A stretch of 64,000 bases of DNA from Streptomyces sp. NBC_01268 (GTDB lineage Bacteria; Actinomycetota; Actinomycetes; Streptomycetales; Streptomycetaceae): the NCBI RefSeq assembly GCF_036240795.1, contig NZ_CP108454.1, positions 6,942,001-7,006,000 on the forward strand. The letters run 5' to 3'. The translations under genes and the position numbers were made by a program. The notes under the pieces were generated by a model. It made no database searches and had not been told where the DNA came from. It saw nothing but the letters and a program-made list of their open reading frames with translations. Positions 7,350 through 15,920 of the stretch are shown one piece after another (within the stretch, counting starts at the first letter, position 1; every line of letters starts with the position of its first letter).

Positions 7350-8291
7350 TCAGAGGCAGAGCTTGGCCTCGTGCTCGGCATGGCCGGCCGGCTCCAGCTG
7401 GAAGGTGCAGTGCTCCACGTCGAAGTGCGAGCCCAGGCAGCCCTGGAGGTCGTGCAGCACCTTCTCGTGGCCGATCGCGTCCAGGGTGTCCTGGCTCACG
7501 ACCACGTGCGCCGACAGCACCGGCATGCCCGAGGTGATCGTCCAGGCATGCAGGTCGTGCACGTCCTCGACGCCCGGCAGGGCCAGGATGTGCGCCCGCA
7601 CCTCCGCCATGTCCACGCCCTTCGGCGCCGCCTCCAGGAGCACGTCCAGGGTCTCCCGCAGCAGCTTGACCGTGCGCGGCACGATCATCAGGCCGATGAC
7701 GATCGAGGCGATCGGGTCCGCGTAGGACCATCCGGTGGCCAGGATGATGCCCGCCGCGACCAGCACGGTCACCGAGCCGAGGGCGTCGGCCAGCACCTCC
7801 AGGTAGGCGCCCCGGACGTTCAGGCTCTCCTTCTGGCCGCGCATGAGCAGCGACAGGGAGATGACGTTGGCGACCAGACCGATCAGCGCGAAGACGATGG
7901 TCAGCCCGCCCTTGGTCGCGGCCGGCTCCATGAACCGCTGGATCGCCTCGTACAGCACGTAGCCGCCGACGCCGAGCAGCAGGAGACAGTTGGCGAGCGC
8001 GGCCAGGATCTCGGCCCGGGCGTAGCCGTAGGTGCGGTTGACCGACGGCGGCCGGTTGGCGAAGTGGATCGCGAGCAGCGCCATCCCGAGGCCGAGGGCG
8101 TCGGTGGCCATGTGGGCCGCGTCGGCGATCAGCGCGAGCGAGTCGGACAGCACGCCACCGATGATCTCCACGACCATCACGGAGAGCGTGATGCCGAGCG
8201 CGATCCGCAGTCGGCTCTTGTAGGCCGCCGCCGCGGTGCCCGTCGGCGGCGGGCCGCCGTGGCTGTGTCCGTGGTCGTGTCCAGCCCCCAT
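7350..8291 (-). CDS. cation diffusion facilitator, CzcD/ZitB-type metal exporter
   Basis: A 313-residue CDF transporter that exchanges Zn, Cd or Co for protons across the membrane. The N-terminus has a His-rich patch (HDHGHSHGG). Six membrane segments follow, with the metal site HMATDALGLGMALLAIH in TM2 and VLADALGSV in TM5. The cytoplasmic C-terminal domain carries EDVHDLHAWTI and SAHVVV. Start ATG 8291 follows GGGAGG at good spacing. No ArsR/SmtB gene adjoins, but the upstream region has a repeat-bearing AT-richer patch (near 8395-8450) that could be a metal-responsive operator. Confidence 0.95.
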   Translation of the reverse strand: MGAGHDHGHSHGGPPPTGTAAAAYKSRLRIALGITLSVMVVEIIGGVLSDSLALIADAAHMATDALGLGMALLAIHFANRPPSVNRTYGYARAEILAALANCLLLLGVGGYVLYEAIQRFMEPAATKGGLTIVFALIGLVANVISLSLLMRGQKESLNVRGAYLEVLADALGSVTVLVAAGIILATGWSYADPIASIVIGLMIVPRTVKLLRETLDVLLEAAPKGVDMAEVRAHILALPGVEDVHDLHAWTITSGMPVLSAHVVVSQDTLDAIGHEKVLHDLQGCLGSHFDVEHCTFQLEPAGHAEHEAKLCL

Positions 8292-8730
8292 GACAAGGCC
8301 TCCCGGTCGTGTCGTCCGTCAGCGTCTGATGAGCCCGGATGCGTGCGGCTCAGGTGCTCCGATTCGCAAGTGAACTACGGGTGGGGGGTATGTGCAACAC
8401 GGTACTGAACACCGTTGTCATATGCTCTGACCTGCGGTTATGTATATCGGCCGCCAGGTGTCCCAAAACGTTCGCCCGGCCCCGTACGGACGCGGTTTGT
8501 GAGCCGGGCGGCCGATCGCCCATGATGATCTCCGCAGGACGCGGCGCACACGCGGGGACGCGAGTGGGCCCGGGGGAGTCCGTACCGCGAAACCTCGGTG
8601 AACTCGCGCTTCCGTTCATCCGATAGCCTCAGCCGACGTGCCGCGCCCGGTGCCGGGCCGCATCGCCGCGCCCGAGGCCGTGCCGTGGGCCCCGCCGGCC
8701 CGTCCGTCAGCTCCAAGGAGTGAGTTCGTC
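8292..8730. other. 439-bp divergent regulatory region
   Basis: No convincing gene is seen between the CDF exporter (minus) and the DUF5941 gene (plus). The stretch 8395-8450 is the most AT-rich here. It contains an imperfect inverted repeat (CAACACGGT / ACACCGTTG) that also reads as two direct repeats of CNGTGTT on the minus strand, followed by TATGTATAT. This is a plausible metal-repressor target for the exporter. Near 8616-8626 a GATAGCCT element could be the -10 of the rightward operon. Short frames on both strands lack family features and ribosome sites. Confidence 0.5.
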
Positions 8731-10584
8731 CTGTCGACCGCCATCCTCACCGGCCCGCCGGTACCCGGATCGTCGCTCGACGCCGATCTGAGGTCCCTCG
8801 GCTTCCACGTCGAGGTCGCCTCCGGTCCGCACGAGACGAGCGGCCTGCTCGCCGCCGTACCCGCCGGACAGCGCGTCGCCGTCGTGGACCCCCGATTCGT
8901 CGGGCACCTGCACGCCCTGCGGCTGGCGCTCACGGACCCCCGCTTCCCGGCCGCCGCCGCGCCCGGCGCCCTCACCGCGCAGCCCGAGGCCCGCCCGGCG
9001 CTTGCCCGCGCGCTGGCGGCCGCCGAGGCCGGGGCGCCCGCGGCCACGGCCCAGGCCGACGTCCTCGCGACGACCGCCCCGGCACCCGCCCCGCACGACG
9101 TCGTGGACAACCTCCCCGACGCCCTCGCCACCGCGCTCGACGCCGACGGCGTCGCCGTGCACCGGCCGGCGCTCGGCACCCTCGTCGCCGCCGTGCCCGA
9201 GGACGCCGAGGCCCGCCACCAGGCGCGGGCCGGCGTCGCGGCCGTCGACGACGAGGCCGTCCGGCTGCGCTCCGCCGTGAAGGCCCACGACGGCTTCTTC
9301 ACCACCTTCTTCATCAGCCCGTACTCGCGCTACGTCGCCCGCTGGTGCGCGCGTCGCGGACTGACCCCCAACCAGGTCACCACCGCCTCGCTGCTCACCG
9401 CGCTGATCGCGGCCGGCTGCGCCGCCACCGGCGAGCGCACCGGGTACGTCGCGGCCGGCGTCCTGCTCCTGGTCTCCTTCGTCCTCGACTGCACCGACGG
9501 GCAGCTCGCCCGCTACGCGCTCAAGTACTCGACGATGGGCGCCTGGCTCGACGCCACCTTCGACCGCGCCAAGGAGTACGCCTTCTACGCGGGCCTGGCC
9601 CTCGGCGCGGCCCGGAACGGCGACGACGTGTGGGCCCTCGCGCTCGGCGCGATGGTCCTGATGACCTGCCGGCACGTCGTGGACTTCTCGTTCAACGAGG
9701 CCAACCACGACGCCACCGCCAACACCAGCCCCACCGCGGCCCTCTCCAGCAGGCTCGACAGCGTCGGCTGGACCGTCTGGGCCCGCCGCATGATCATCCT
9801 GCCGATCGGCGAGCGCTGGGCGATGATCGCCGTCCTCACCGCCGTCACCAGCCCCCGGATCGTCTTCTGGGCGCTGATCGTCGGCTGCGCCTTCGGTGCG
9901 AGCTACACCACGGCGGGCCGCGTGCTGCGCTCGCTGACCCGCAGGGCGACCCGCACCGACCGGGCCGCCCAGGCACTGGCCGACCTCGCGGACTCCGGCC
10001 CGCTCGCCGAGCTCCAGGCACGCCTGCTGCGCGGCCGGACCGGCAAGGTCGGACCCGTGTACGCGGCGGCCCTCGGCGCCGTCCTGATGATCGCGGGCGC
10101 GCTGTACCTGCCCTTCGGCGACGTCCGGCTGGTCGCGGTCGCGGTGCTCTACGTGATGGCGGCGGGCCTGACCGCCTCCCGCCCCCTCAAGGGGGCCCTG
10201 GACTGGCTGGTGCCGCCGCTCTTCCGGGCCGCGGAGTACGTCACGGTGCTGGTGCTGGCCGCCAAGGCCGACTCCGCCCAGGCGCTCCCCGCCGCATTCG
10301 GGCTGGTCGCGGCGGTCGCCTACCATCACTACGACACGGTGTACCGCATCCGCGGCGGCACCGGCGCGCCGCCCGCGTGGCTGGTGCGCACCGTCGGCGG
10401 CCACGAGGGACGCACGCTCGTGGTGGTCGTACTCGCCGCCCTGCTGGCGAACCGCGGCAACGACTTCACCTCGGCGCTCACCGCACTCGCGGTCGCCGTC
10501 GGCCTCGTGGTCCTCGTGGAGTCCATCCGCTTCTGGGTCTCCTCCGGAGCACCCGCCGTACACGACGAAGGAGAGACAGCATGA
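8731..10584 (+). CDS. DUF5941 / CDP-alcohol phosphatidyltransferase membrane protein
   Basis: About 617 residues. Residues 1-~150 form a soluble domain with Rossmann-like features (VAVVDPRFVGHLHALRLALTDPRFP). Residues ~205-300 hold a complete CDP-alcohol phosphatidyltransferase signature: D-CT-DG-QL-AR-(8)-G-AWL-D-ATF-D. This lies in a multi-helix membrane region with further C-terminal helices (DUF5941 in my recollection). It should transfer a phosphoalcohol from, or onto, a CDP-activated partner. I prefer a rare CTG start at 8731, because AAGGAG lies 10 nt upstream and homologues as I recall begin STAILTG; the in-frame GTG at 8638 adds 31 poorly conserved residues. The stop overlaps the next ATG (ATGA). 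Confidence 0.8.
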   Translation: MSTAILTGPPVPGSSLDADLRSLGFHVEVASGPHETSGLLAAVPAGQRVAVVDPRFVGHLHALRLALTDPRFPAAAAPGALTAQPEARPALARALAAAEAGAPAATAQADVLATTAPAPAPHDVVDNLPDALATALDADGVAVHRPALGTLVAAVPEDAEARHQARAGVAAVDDEAVRLRSAVKAHDGFFTTFFISPYSRYVARWCARRGLTPNQVTTASLLTALIAAGCAATGERTGYVAAGVLLLVSFVLDCTDGQLARYALKYSTMGAWLDATFDRAKEYAFYAGLALGAARNGDDVWALALGAMVLMTCRHVVDFSFNEANHDATANTSPTAALSSRLDSVGWTVWARRMIILPIGERWAMIAVLTAVTSPRIVFWALIVGCAFGASYTTAGRVLRSLTRRATRTDRAAQALADLADSGPLAELQARLLRGRTGKVGPVYAAALGAVLMIAGALYLPFGDVRLVAVAVLYVMAAGLTASRPLKGALDWLVPPLFRAAEYVTVLVLAAKADSAQALPAAFGLVAAVAYHHYDTVYRIRGGTGAPPAWLVRTVGGHEGRTLVVVVLAALLANRGNDFTSALTALAVAVGLVVLVESIRFWVSSGAPAVHDEGETA

Positions 10585-11330
10585 TTGGCCTCGTACTGGC
10601 AGCCGGTGCCGGACGGCGTCTGCGCCCCTACACCGACACCCTTCCGAAGGCCCTCGTGCCCGTGGACCGCGAGGGCGACGGTTCGCTGACCGTCCTCGAC
10701 CTCACGCTGAAGAACTTCGCCGAGGTCGGCCTCACCGAGGTCGCGATCGTCGTCGGCTACCGCAAGGAGGCCGTGTACGCGCGCAAGGAGGCCCTGGAGG
10801 CGAAGTACGGCGTCTCGATCACGCTGATCGACAACGACAAGGCCGAGGAGTGGAACAACGCCTACTCCCTGTGGTGCGCCCGTGACGTCCTGAAGAAGGG
10901 CGTCATCCTCGCCAACGGCGACACCGTCCACCCGGTCTCCGTCGAGAAGACCCTGCTCGCCGCCCGCGGCCAGGGCCAGAAGATCATCCTCGCCCTCGAC
11001 ACGGTGAAGAACCTCGCCGACGAGGAGATGAAGGTCGTCACCGCCGAGGGCAAGGGCGTCCAGAAGATCACGAAGCTGATGGACCCGGCCGACGCGACCG
11101 GCGAGTACATCGGTGTCACCCTCATCGAGGCCGAGGCCGCCGAGGAGCTGGCCGACGCCCTCAAGACCACCTTCGAGCGCGACCCCGACCTCTACTACGA
11201 GGACGGCTACCAGGAGCTGGTCAACCGCGGCTTCGCCGTCGACGTGGCGCCGATCGGCGACGTCAAGTGGGTCGAGATCGACAACCACGACGACCTGGCG
11301 AAGGGCCGTGACATCGCGTGCCAGTACTGA
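10581..11330 (+). CDS. sugar/polyol-phosphate nucleotidyltransferase
   Basis: A 249-residue NTP-transferase of the type that activates sugar-1-, choline-, inositol- or polyol-phosphates. The signature LAAGAGRRLRPYTDTLPKAL is at the N-terminus. Metal/nucleotide residues appear in ILANGDTVHPVS, and the end reads VKWVEIDNHDDLAKG, typical of LicC/inositol-1-P cytidylyltransferase relatives. Because its neighbours are CDP-alcohol enzymes, CTP is the likely nucleotide (inference). ATG 10581 overlaps the upstream stop by 4 nt, and its own end overlaps the next gene by 13 nt, so the five genes from 8731 to 14032 should be translationally coupled. Confidence 0.85.
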   Translation: MIGLVLAAGAGRRLRPYTDTLPKALVPVDREGDGSLTVLDLTLKNFAEVGLTEVAIVVGYRKEAVYARKEALEAKYGVSITLIDNDKAEEWNNAYSLWCARDVLKKGVILANGDTVHPVSVEKTLLAARGQGQKIILALDTVKNLADEEMKVVTAEGKGVQKITKLMDPADATGEYIGVTLIEAEAAEELADALKTTFERDPDLYYEDGYQELVNRGFAVDVAPIGDVKWVEIDNHDDLAKGRDIACQY

Positions 11331-12379
11331 CCCGGCTCATTCCGTCGCCGGTCGTCGTCGACATCCGCGGAGGAGCGCTGGACGACCTGTCCGCGCTCCT
11401 CGCGGACCAGCGGATCTCCAGCAACGGCCGGATCGCCGTCGCCATCAGCGGCGGCTCCGGCCTGAAGCTGCGTGACCGCTTCGCCCCCGAGCTCCCGGAC
11501 GCCGACTGGTACCCGGTCGCGGGCGGCACCATCGACGAGGCGGTCAAGCTCGCCGACGCCATGCGCGGCAAGCGGTACGACGCGGTCGTGGCCCTCGGTG
11601 GCGGCAAGATCATCGACGTGACGAAGTACGCGGCGGCCCGGGTGGGCCTGCCGCTCGTCGCGATCGCCACCAACCTGTCGCACGACGGGATCTGCTCGCC
11701 CATCTCCACCCTGGACAACGACAACGGCCGGGGCTCCTACGGTGTGCCGACCCCGATCGCGCTGGTCATCGACCTCGACGTGATCCGCGACGCCCCGGCG
11801 CGCTTCGTGCGCTCCGGCATCGGCGACGCGATCTCCAACCTCTCCGCCATCGCCGACTGGGAGCTCTCCCACCGCGAGACCGGCGAGAAGGTCGACGGCC
11901 TGGCCGCCGCCATGGCCCGCAGCGCCGGCGAGGCCGTGCTCCGCCACCCCGGCGGCGTCGGCGACGACGACTTCCTGGTCACCCTCTCCGAGGGCCTGGT
12001 GATGTCCGGCATCGCGATGTCGATCAGCGGCGACAGCCGCCCCTCCTCGGGCGCCTGCCACGAGATCAGCCACGCCTTCGACCTGCTCTACCCGACCCGC
12101 GCGGCCAGCCACGGCGAGCAGTGCGGCCTCGGCGCCGCCTTCGCCATGCACCTGCGCGGCGCCGCCGAGGAGTCCGCGCAGATGGTCGCCACGCTGCGGC
12201 GGCACGGCCTGCCCGTGCTCCCGGAGGAGATGGGCTTCGGCGTGGACGAGTTCGTCCGGGCGGTGGAGTTCGCCCCGCAGACCCGGCCCGGCCGGTTCAC
12301 CATCCTCGAGCACCTCGACCTGTCCACAGACCAGATCAGGGACGCGTACGCCGACTATGCAAAAGCCATCGGTAGCTGA
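11318..12379 (+). CDS. glycerol-1-phosphate dehydrogenase-like (EgsA/AraM) oxidoreductase
   Basis: A 353-residue protein of the iron-containing alcohol dehydrogenase / sn-glycerol-1-phosphate dehydrogenase superfamily. The nucleotide-binding glycine motif is VVALGGGKIIDVTKYAA. The G1P-dehydrogenase-like NLSHDGICSP loop follows, and the metal ligands appear as GIGDAISN (Asp), ACHEISHAFD (His) and ASHGEQCG (His). Archaeal and Bacillus relatives reduce DHAP to sn-glycerol-1-phosphate; here DHAP reduction is an inference from family. Its position between a nucleotidyltransferase and a CDP-alcohol phosphatidyltransferase fits supply of a polyol phosphate for activation. GTG 11318 overlaps the upstream gene. 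Confidence 0.85.
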   Translation: MPVLTRLIPSPVVVDIRGGALDDLSALLADQRISSNGRIAVAISGGSGLKLRDRFAPELPDADWYPVAGGTIDEAVKLADAMRGKRYDAVVALGGGKIIDVTKYAAARVGLPLVAIATNLSHDGICSPISTLDNDNGRGSYGVPTPIALVIDLDVIRDAPARFVRSGIGDAISNLSAIADWELSHRETGEKVDGLAAAMARSAGEAVLRHPGGVGDDDFLVTLSEGLVMSGIAMSISGDSRPSSGACHEISHAFDLLYPTRAASHGEQCGLGAAFAMHLRGAAEESAQMVATLRRHGLPVLPEEMGFGVDEFVRAVEFAPQTRPGRFTILEHLDLSTDQIRDAYADYAKAIGS

Positions 12380-13136
12380 GCTCCGCCCGGTCGTCCACCC
12401 CCCGGGTGTGAAGGACCGGCGGAGCGGCGAACACTGGGGCGGCCGCCTCTACATGCGGGAGATCTCGCTGCGGATCACCCGGCACCTGGTGAAGACCCGG
12501 GTCACGCCGAACCAGCTCACCTACGTGATGACGCTCGCCGGCGTCCTCGCCGCTCCCGCCCTGCTGATCCCCGGGATCCCCGGGGCGCTGCTCGGCGTGC
12601 TCATGGTCCAGCTCTACCTGCTGCTCGACTGCGTCGACGGCGAGGTGGCCCGCTGGAAGAAGCAGTTCTCGCTGGCCGGCGTGTACCTCGACCGGGTCGG
12701 CGCCTACCTGTGTGACGCGGCCGTCCTCGTCGGCTTCGGCCTGCGCGCCGCCGACCTGTGGGGCAGCGGCCGGATCGACTGGCTGTGGGCCTTCCTCGGC
12801 ACGCTCGCCGCGCTCGGCGCCATCCTGATCAAGGCCGAGACCGACCTCGTCGGCCTCGCCCGGCACCAGGGCGGACTGCCGCCGGTCAAGGAGGCGGCGT
12901 CCGAGCCGCGCTCCTCCGGCATGGCGCTGGCCCGCAGGGCCGCCGGAGCGCTCAAGTTCCACCGGCTGATCCTCGGGATCGAGGCCTCCCTGCTGATCCT
13001 GGTGCTCGCGATCGCGGACCAGGTCCGGGGCGACCTGTTCTTCTCGCGGCTCGGCGTGGCCGTCCTGGCCGGCATCGCGCTGCTCCAGACCGTGCTGCAC
13101 CTGGTGTCGATCCTGGCCTCCAGCAGGCTGAAGTGA
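12357..13136 (+). CDS. CDP-alcohol phosphatidyltransferase-family membrane protein with altered catalytic motif
   Basis: 259 residues with about six membrane helices. The family signature is recognisable, D-CV-DG-EV-AR-(8)-G-VYL-D-RVG-A, but the fourth aspartate, normally the catalytic base, is Ala (LDRVGAYLCD). The next Asp lies four residues further on. It may still bind CDP-alcohol while relying on another base, or be a non-catalytic partner of the complete enzyme encoded at 8731-10584. ATG 12357 lies inside the end of the dehydrogenase gene (23-nt overlap). An amphipathic N-terminal region (MREISLRITRHLVKTRVTPNQLTYV) is usual for the family. Confidence 0.85.
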   Translation: MQKPSVAELRPVVHPPGVKDRRSGEHWGGRLYMREISLRITRHLVKTRVTPNQLTYVMTLAGVLAAPALLIPGIPGALLGVLMVQLYLLLDCVDGEVARWKKQFSLAGVYLDRVGAYLCDAAVLVGFGLRAADLWGSGRIDWLWAFLGTLAALGAILIKAETDLVGLARHQGGLPPVKEAASEPRSSGMALARRAAGALKFHRLILGIEASLLILVLAIADQVRGDLFFSRLGVAVLAGIALLQTVLHLVSILASSRLK

Positions 13137-13147
13137 GGGCCGCGGTC

Positions 13148-14032
13148 ATGGCAGAGCCGATGAAGCTGGGCGCCGTCGTCATCACGATGGGCAACCGGCC
13201 GGACGACCTGCGCGCCCTGCTCGACTCGGTCGCCGGACAGGACGGCGAGCGGGTCGAGGTCGTGGTCGTCGGCCAGGGCGTCGAGATCACCGACGTGCCC
13301 GAGGGCGTCCGTACGGTCTCCCTGCCGGAGAACGTCGGCATCCCGGCCGGCCGCAACGTCGGCATCGAGGCCTTCGGCCCCGGCGGCACCGACGTCGACG
13401 CGCTGCTCTTCCTCGACGACGACGGGCTGCTCGCCAACAGCGACACCGCGGAGCTGGTCCGCCAGGCCTTCACGGCCGATCCGAAGCTGGGCATCATCAG
13501 CTTCCGGATCGCCGACCCGGAGACCGGGCTCACCCAGCGCCGGCACGTGCCGCGGCTGCGGGCCTCGGACCCGATGCGCTCCTCGCGGGTGACCACCTTC
13601 CTCGGCGGCGCCAACGCGGTGCGGACCAAGGTCTTCGCCGAGGTGGGCGGTCTTCCGGACGCCTTCTTCTACGCGCACGAGGAGACCGATCTGGCCTGGC
13701 GGGCGCTCGACGCCGACTGGATGATCGACTACCGTTCCGACATGGTGCTGCTGCACCCCACCACCCCGCCGTCCCGGCACGCGACGTACCACTTCAACGT
13801 GGCCCGCAACCGCGTGTGGCTGGCCCGTCGCAATCTGCCCGCGCCCCTGGTGCCGGTCTATCTCGGCGTCTGGCTGCTGCTCACCCTGGCACGGCGACCC
13901 TCCGTATCCGCCCTCAAGGCGTGGTTCGGCGGTTTCCGGGAGGGCTGGACGGCTCCCTGCGGGCCCCGGCACCCCATGAGGTGGCGTACGGTGTGGCGGC
14001 TGACCCGACTGGGTCGCCCGCCCGTGGTCTGA
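13148..14032 (+). CDS. GT2-family glycosyltransferase
   Basis: A 294-residue GT-A-fold inverting glycosyltransferase. It has KLGAVVITMGNRPDDLRALL at the start, PENVGIPAGRNVGIE, the nucleotide-sugar/metal motif LLFLDDDGLLAN, then FLGGANAVRT and the catalytic-base region FYAHEETDLAWRA. Two hydrophobic segments near residues 235-255 suggest membrane association. ATG 13148 has GAGGG 8 nt upstream; an in-frame GTG at 13133 overlapping the previous stop is an alternative. In context it probably adds a sugar to the phospho-polyol lipid or polymer exported by the next two genes. Confidence 0.9.
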   Translation: MAEPMKLGAVVITMGNRPDDLRALLDSVAGQDGERVEVVVVGQGVEITDVPEGVRTVSLPENVGIPAGRNVGIEAFGPGGTDVDALLFLDDDGLLANSDTAELVRQAFTADPKLGIISFRIADPETGLTQRRHVPRLRASDPMRSSRVTTFLGGANAVRTKVFAEVGGLPDAFFYAHEETDLAWRALDADWMIDYRSDMVLLHPTTPPSRHATYHFNVARNRVWLARRNLPAPLVPVYLGVWLLLTLARRPSVSALKAWFGGFREGWTAPCGPRHPMRWRTVWRLTRLGRPPVV

Positions 14033-14083
14033 CATCGTGGTACCCGACTTGCCGCGCATCTTGAACACGAAAGTTTTCGACTT

Positions 14084-15013
14084 GTGAGTGACACATCCCA
14101 GGACGGTGGGGTCGTGACGAGCACCCGGCCGTCCGCAGACGACGGCCTGAGTGCGGCCGAGCTGGCCGCCAAGCACGGCCTCTCGGTCAGCGGGGCCCGG
14201 CCGGGGCTCGCGGAGTACGTCCGCCAGCTGTGGGGCCGCCGCCACTTCATCCTGGCCTTCTCCCAGGCGAAGCTCACCGCGCAGTACAGCCAGGCGAAGC
14301 TGGGCCAGGTGTGGCAGGTGGTCACCCCCCTGCTCAACGCGATGGTCTACTTCCTGATCTTCGGCCTGATCCTGAACGCGGACCGGGGCATGTCACGCTC
14401 CGTGTACATCCCGTTCCTCGTGACGGGCGTGTTCGTGTTCACCTTCACCCAGAGCTCCGTGATGGCCGGCGTCCGCGCGATCTCCGGCAACCTCGGCCTG
14501 GTGCGGGCGCTGCACTTCCCGCGGGCCTCGCTGCCGATCTCCTTCTGCCTCCAGCAGCTCCAGCAGCTGCTGTTCTCGATGATCGTGCTGGTCCTCATCG
14601 CGGTCGCGTTCGGCAGCTACCCGTCGGCGTCCTGGCTGCTGCTCCTCCCGGCCCTGGCGCTCCAGTTCGTCTTCAACGCCGGTCTCGCCATGATCGTGGC
14701 GCGGATGGGCGCGAAGACCCCGGACCTGGCGCAGCTGATGCCGTTCATCATGCGCACCTGGATGTACGCCTCCGGCGTCATGTTCTCCATCCCGGTGATG
14801 CTGGAGGACAAGCCCGCCTGGCTGGCCGACCTGCTCCAGTACAACCCGGCCGCCCTGCACATGGACCTGGTCCGGTTCGCGCTGATCGACGGCTACGGTG
14901 GGTCCAACCTTCCGCCGCACGTCTGGTTCGTGACCCTCGCCTGGTCCGTCGTGATCGGCGTGGGGGGCTTCGTCTACTTCTGGAAGGCCGAGGAGAGGTA
15001 CGGCCGTGGCTGA
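14084..15013 (+). CDS. ABC-2 type polysaccharide/teichoic-acid exporter, permease
   Basis: A 309-residue permease of the TagG/Wzm family. A ~55-residue cytoplasmic N-terminus leads to SQAKLTAQYSQAKLGQVWQVVTPLLNAMVYFLIFG, a hallmark ABC-2 export motif, then about six membrane helices ending with FVYFWKAEERYGRG. It forms the membrane channel for flipping a lipid-linked glycan or polyol-phosphate polymer. GTG 14084 opens just after an AT-richer segment; the 3' end overlaps the ATPase gene by 8 nt. Confidence 0.9.
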   Translation: MSDTSQDGGVVTSTRPSADDGLSAAELAAKHGLSVSGARPGLAEYVRQLWGRRHFILAFSQAKLTAQYSQAKLGQVWQVVTPLLNAMVYFLIFGLILNADRGMSRSVYIPFLVTGVFVFTFTQSSVMAGVRAISGNLGLVRALHFPRASLPISFCLQQLQQLLFSMIVLVLIAVAFGSYPSASWLLLLPALALQFVFNAGLAMIVARMGAKTPDLAQLMPFIMRTWMYASGVMFSIPVMLEDKPAWLADLLQYNPAALHMDLVRFALIDGYGGSNLPPHVWFVTLAWSVVIGVGGFVYFWKAEERYGRG

Positions 15014-15791
15014 CCACACCGAGGGCCGGGTGCCCACCGTCATCGCGGACAACGTCCACATCGTCTACCGCGTCAACGGCGCGGGCGGCGGCAAGGGCAG
15101 TGCCACCGCAGCGCTGAGCCGCATCATCAAGCGCAAGAAGGGCGACGCCGAGCGCGGTGTCCGGAAGGTGCACGCGGTGCGCGGCGTCTCCTTCACCGCG
15201 TACCGGGGCGAGGCCATCGGCCTCATCGGCACCAACGGCTCGGGCAAGTCGACCCTGCTGCGCGCCATCGCGGGCCTGCTCCCCACCGAGAGCGGCAAGG
15301 TCTACACCGACGGCCAGCCCTCGCTGCTCGGCGTCAACGCGGCGCTGATGAGCGACCTGACCGGCGAGCGCAACGTGATCCTCGGCGGCCTCGCCATGGG
15401 CATGAGCCGCGAAGAGGTCAAGAGCCGATATCAGGACATCGTCGACTTCTCCGGGATCAACGAGAAGGGCGACTTCATCTCGCTGCCGATGCGGACCTAC
15501 TCGTCCGGCATGGGCGCCCGGCTCCGCTTCGCCATCGCGGCCGCCAAGCAGCACGACGTCCTCATGATCGACGAGGCGCTGGCGACCGGCGACCGCAAGT
15601 TCCAGATCCGCTCCGAGCAGCGCATCCGCGAGCTGCGCAAGGAGGCGGGCACGGTCTTCCTGGTCAGCCACAGCAACAAGTCGATCAGGGACACCTGCGA
15701 CCGCGTGCTCTGGCTGGAGAAGGGCGAGCTGCTCATGGACGGCCCGACCGACGAGGTCATCGCCGCCTACGAGCGGGAGACCGGCAAGTAA
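15006..15791 (+). CDS. ABC-2 type polysaccharide/teichoic-acid exporter, ATPase
   Basis: A 261-residue ATPase of the TagH/Wzt type. Walker A is GTNGSGKSTLLRAIAG, the signature YSSGMGARLRFAIA (the SSGM variant usual for exporters of this class), and Walker B DVLMIDEALATGD, with the switch His in FLVSHSNKS. There is no C-terminal glycan-recognition domain, so substrate choice probably rests with the permease. It is last in the 8.7-15.8 kb unit and followed by a clear terminator. Confidence 0.93.
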   Translation: MADHTEGRVPTVIADNVHIVYRVNGAGGGKGSATAALSRIIKRKKGDAERGVRKVHAVRGVSFTAYRGEAIGLIGTNGSGKSTLLRAIAGLLPTESGKVYTDGQPSLLGVNAALMSDLTGERNVILGGLAMGMSREEVKSRYQDIVDFSGINEKGDFISLPMRTYSSGMGARLRFAIAAAKQHDVLMIDEALATGDRKFQIRSEQRIRELRKEAGTVFLVSHSNKSIRDTCDRVLWLEKGELLMDGPTDEVIAAYERETGK

Positions 15792-15820
15792 CCTCCCCCG
15801 ACCAGGGGCGCGCCTCGGCC

Positions 15821-15865
15821 GCTCCCCACCGGTATGACCGGTGGGGGGCGGCTGACGCTTTTTGC
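15821..15865 (+). terminator. intrinsic terminator after the ABC exporter operon
   Basis: The stem 15821-15832 / 15838-15849 (core CCCCACCGG and CCGGTGGGG, loop TATGA) is followed by CTTTTT at about 15859. It ends the phospho-polyol/export unit and precedes a TetR gene. Confidence 0.85.
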
Positions 15866-15920
15866 GCGTGGCGGGACCGCCCGGAATGTTCATGCGGTCA
15901 ACATCGGGCAGGATGAGCGC

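Noticed and set aside
8339..8626. Short frames on both strands before the DUF5941 gene
   Set aside because: No recognisable motif or ribosome site; they overlap the likely promoter/operator region.
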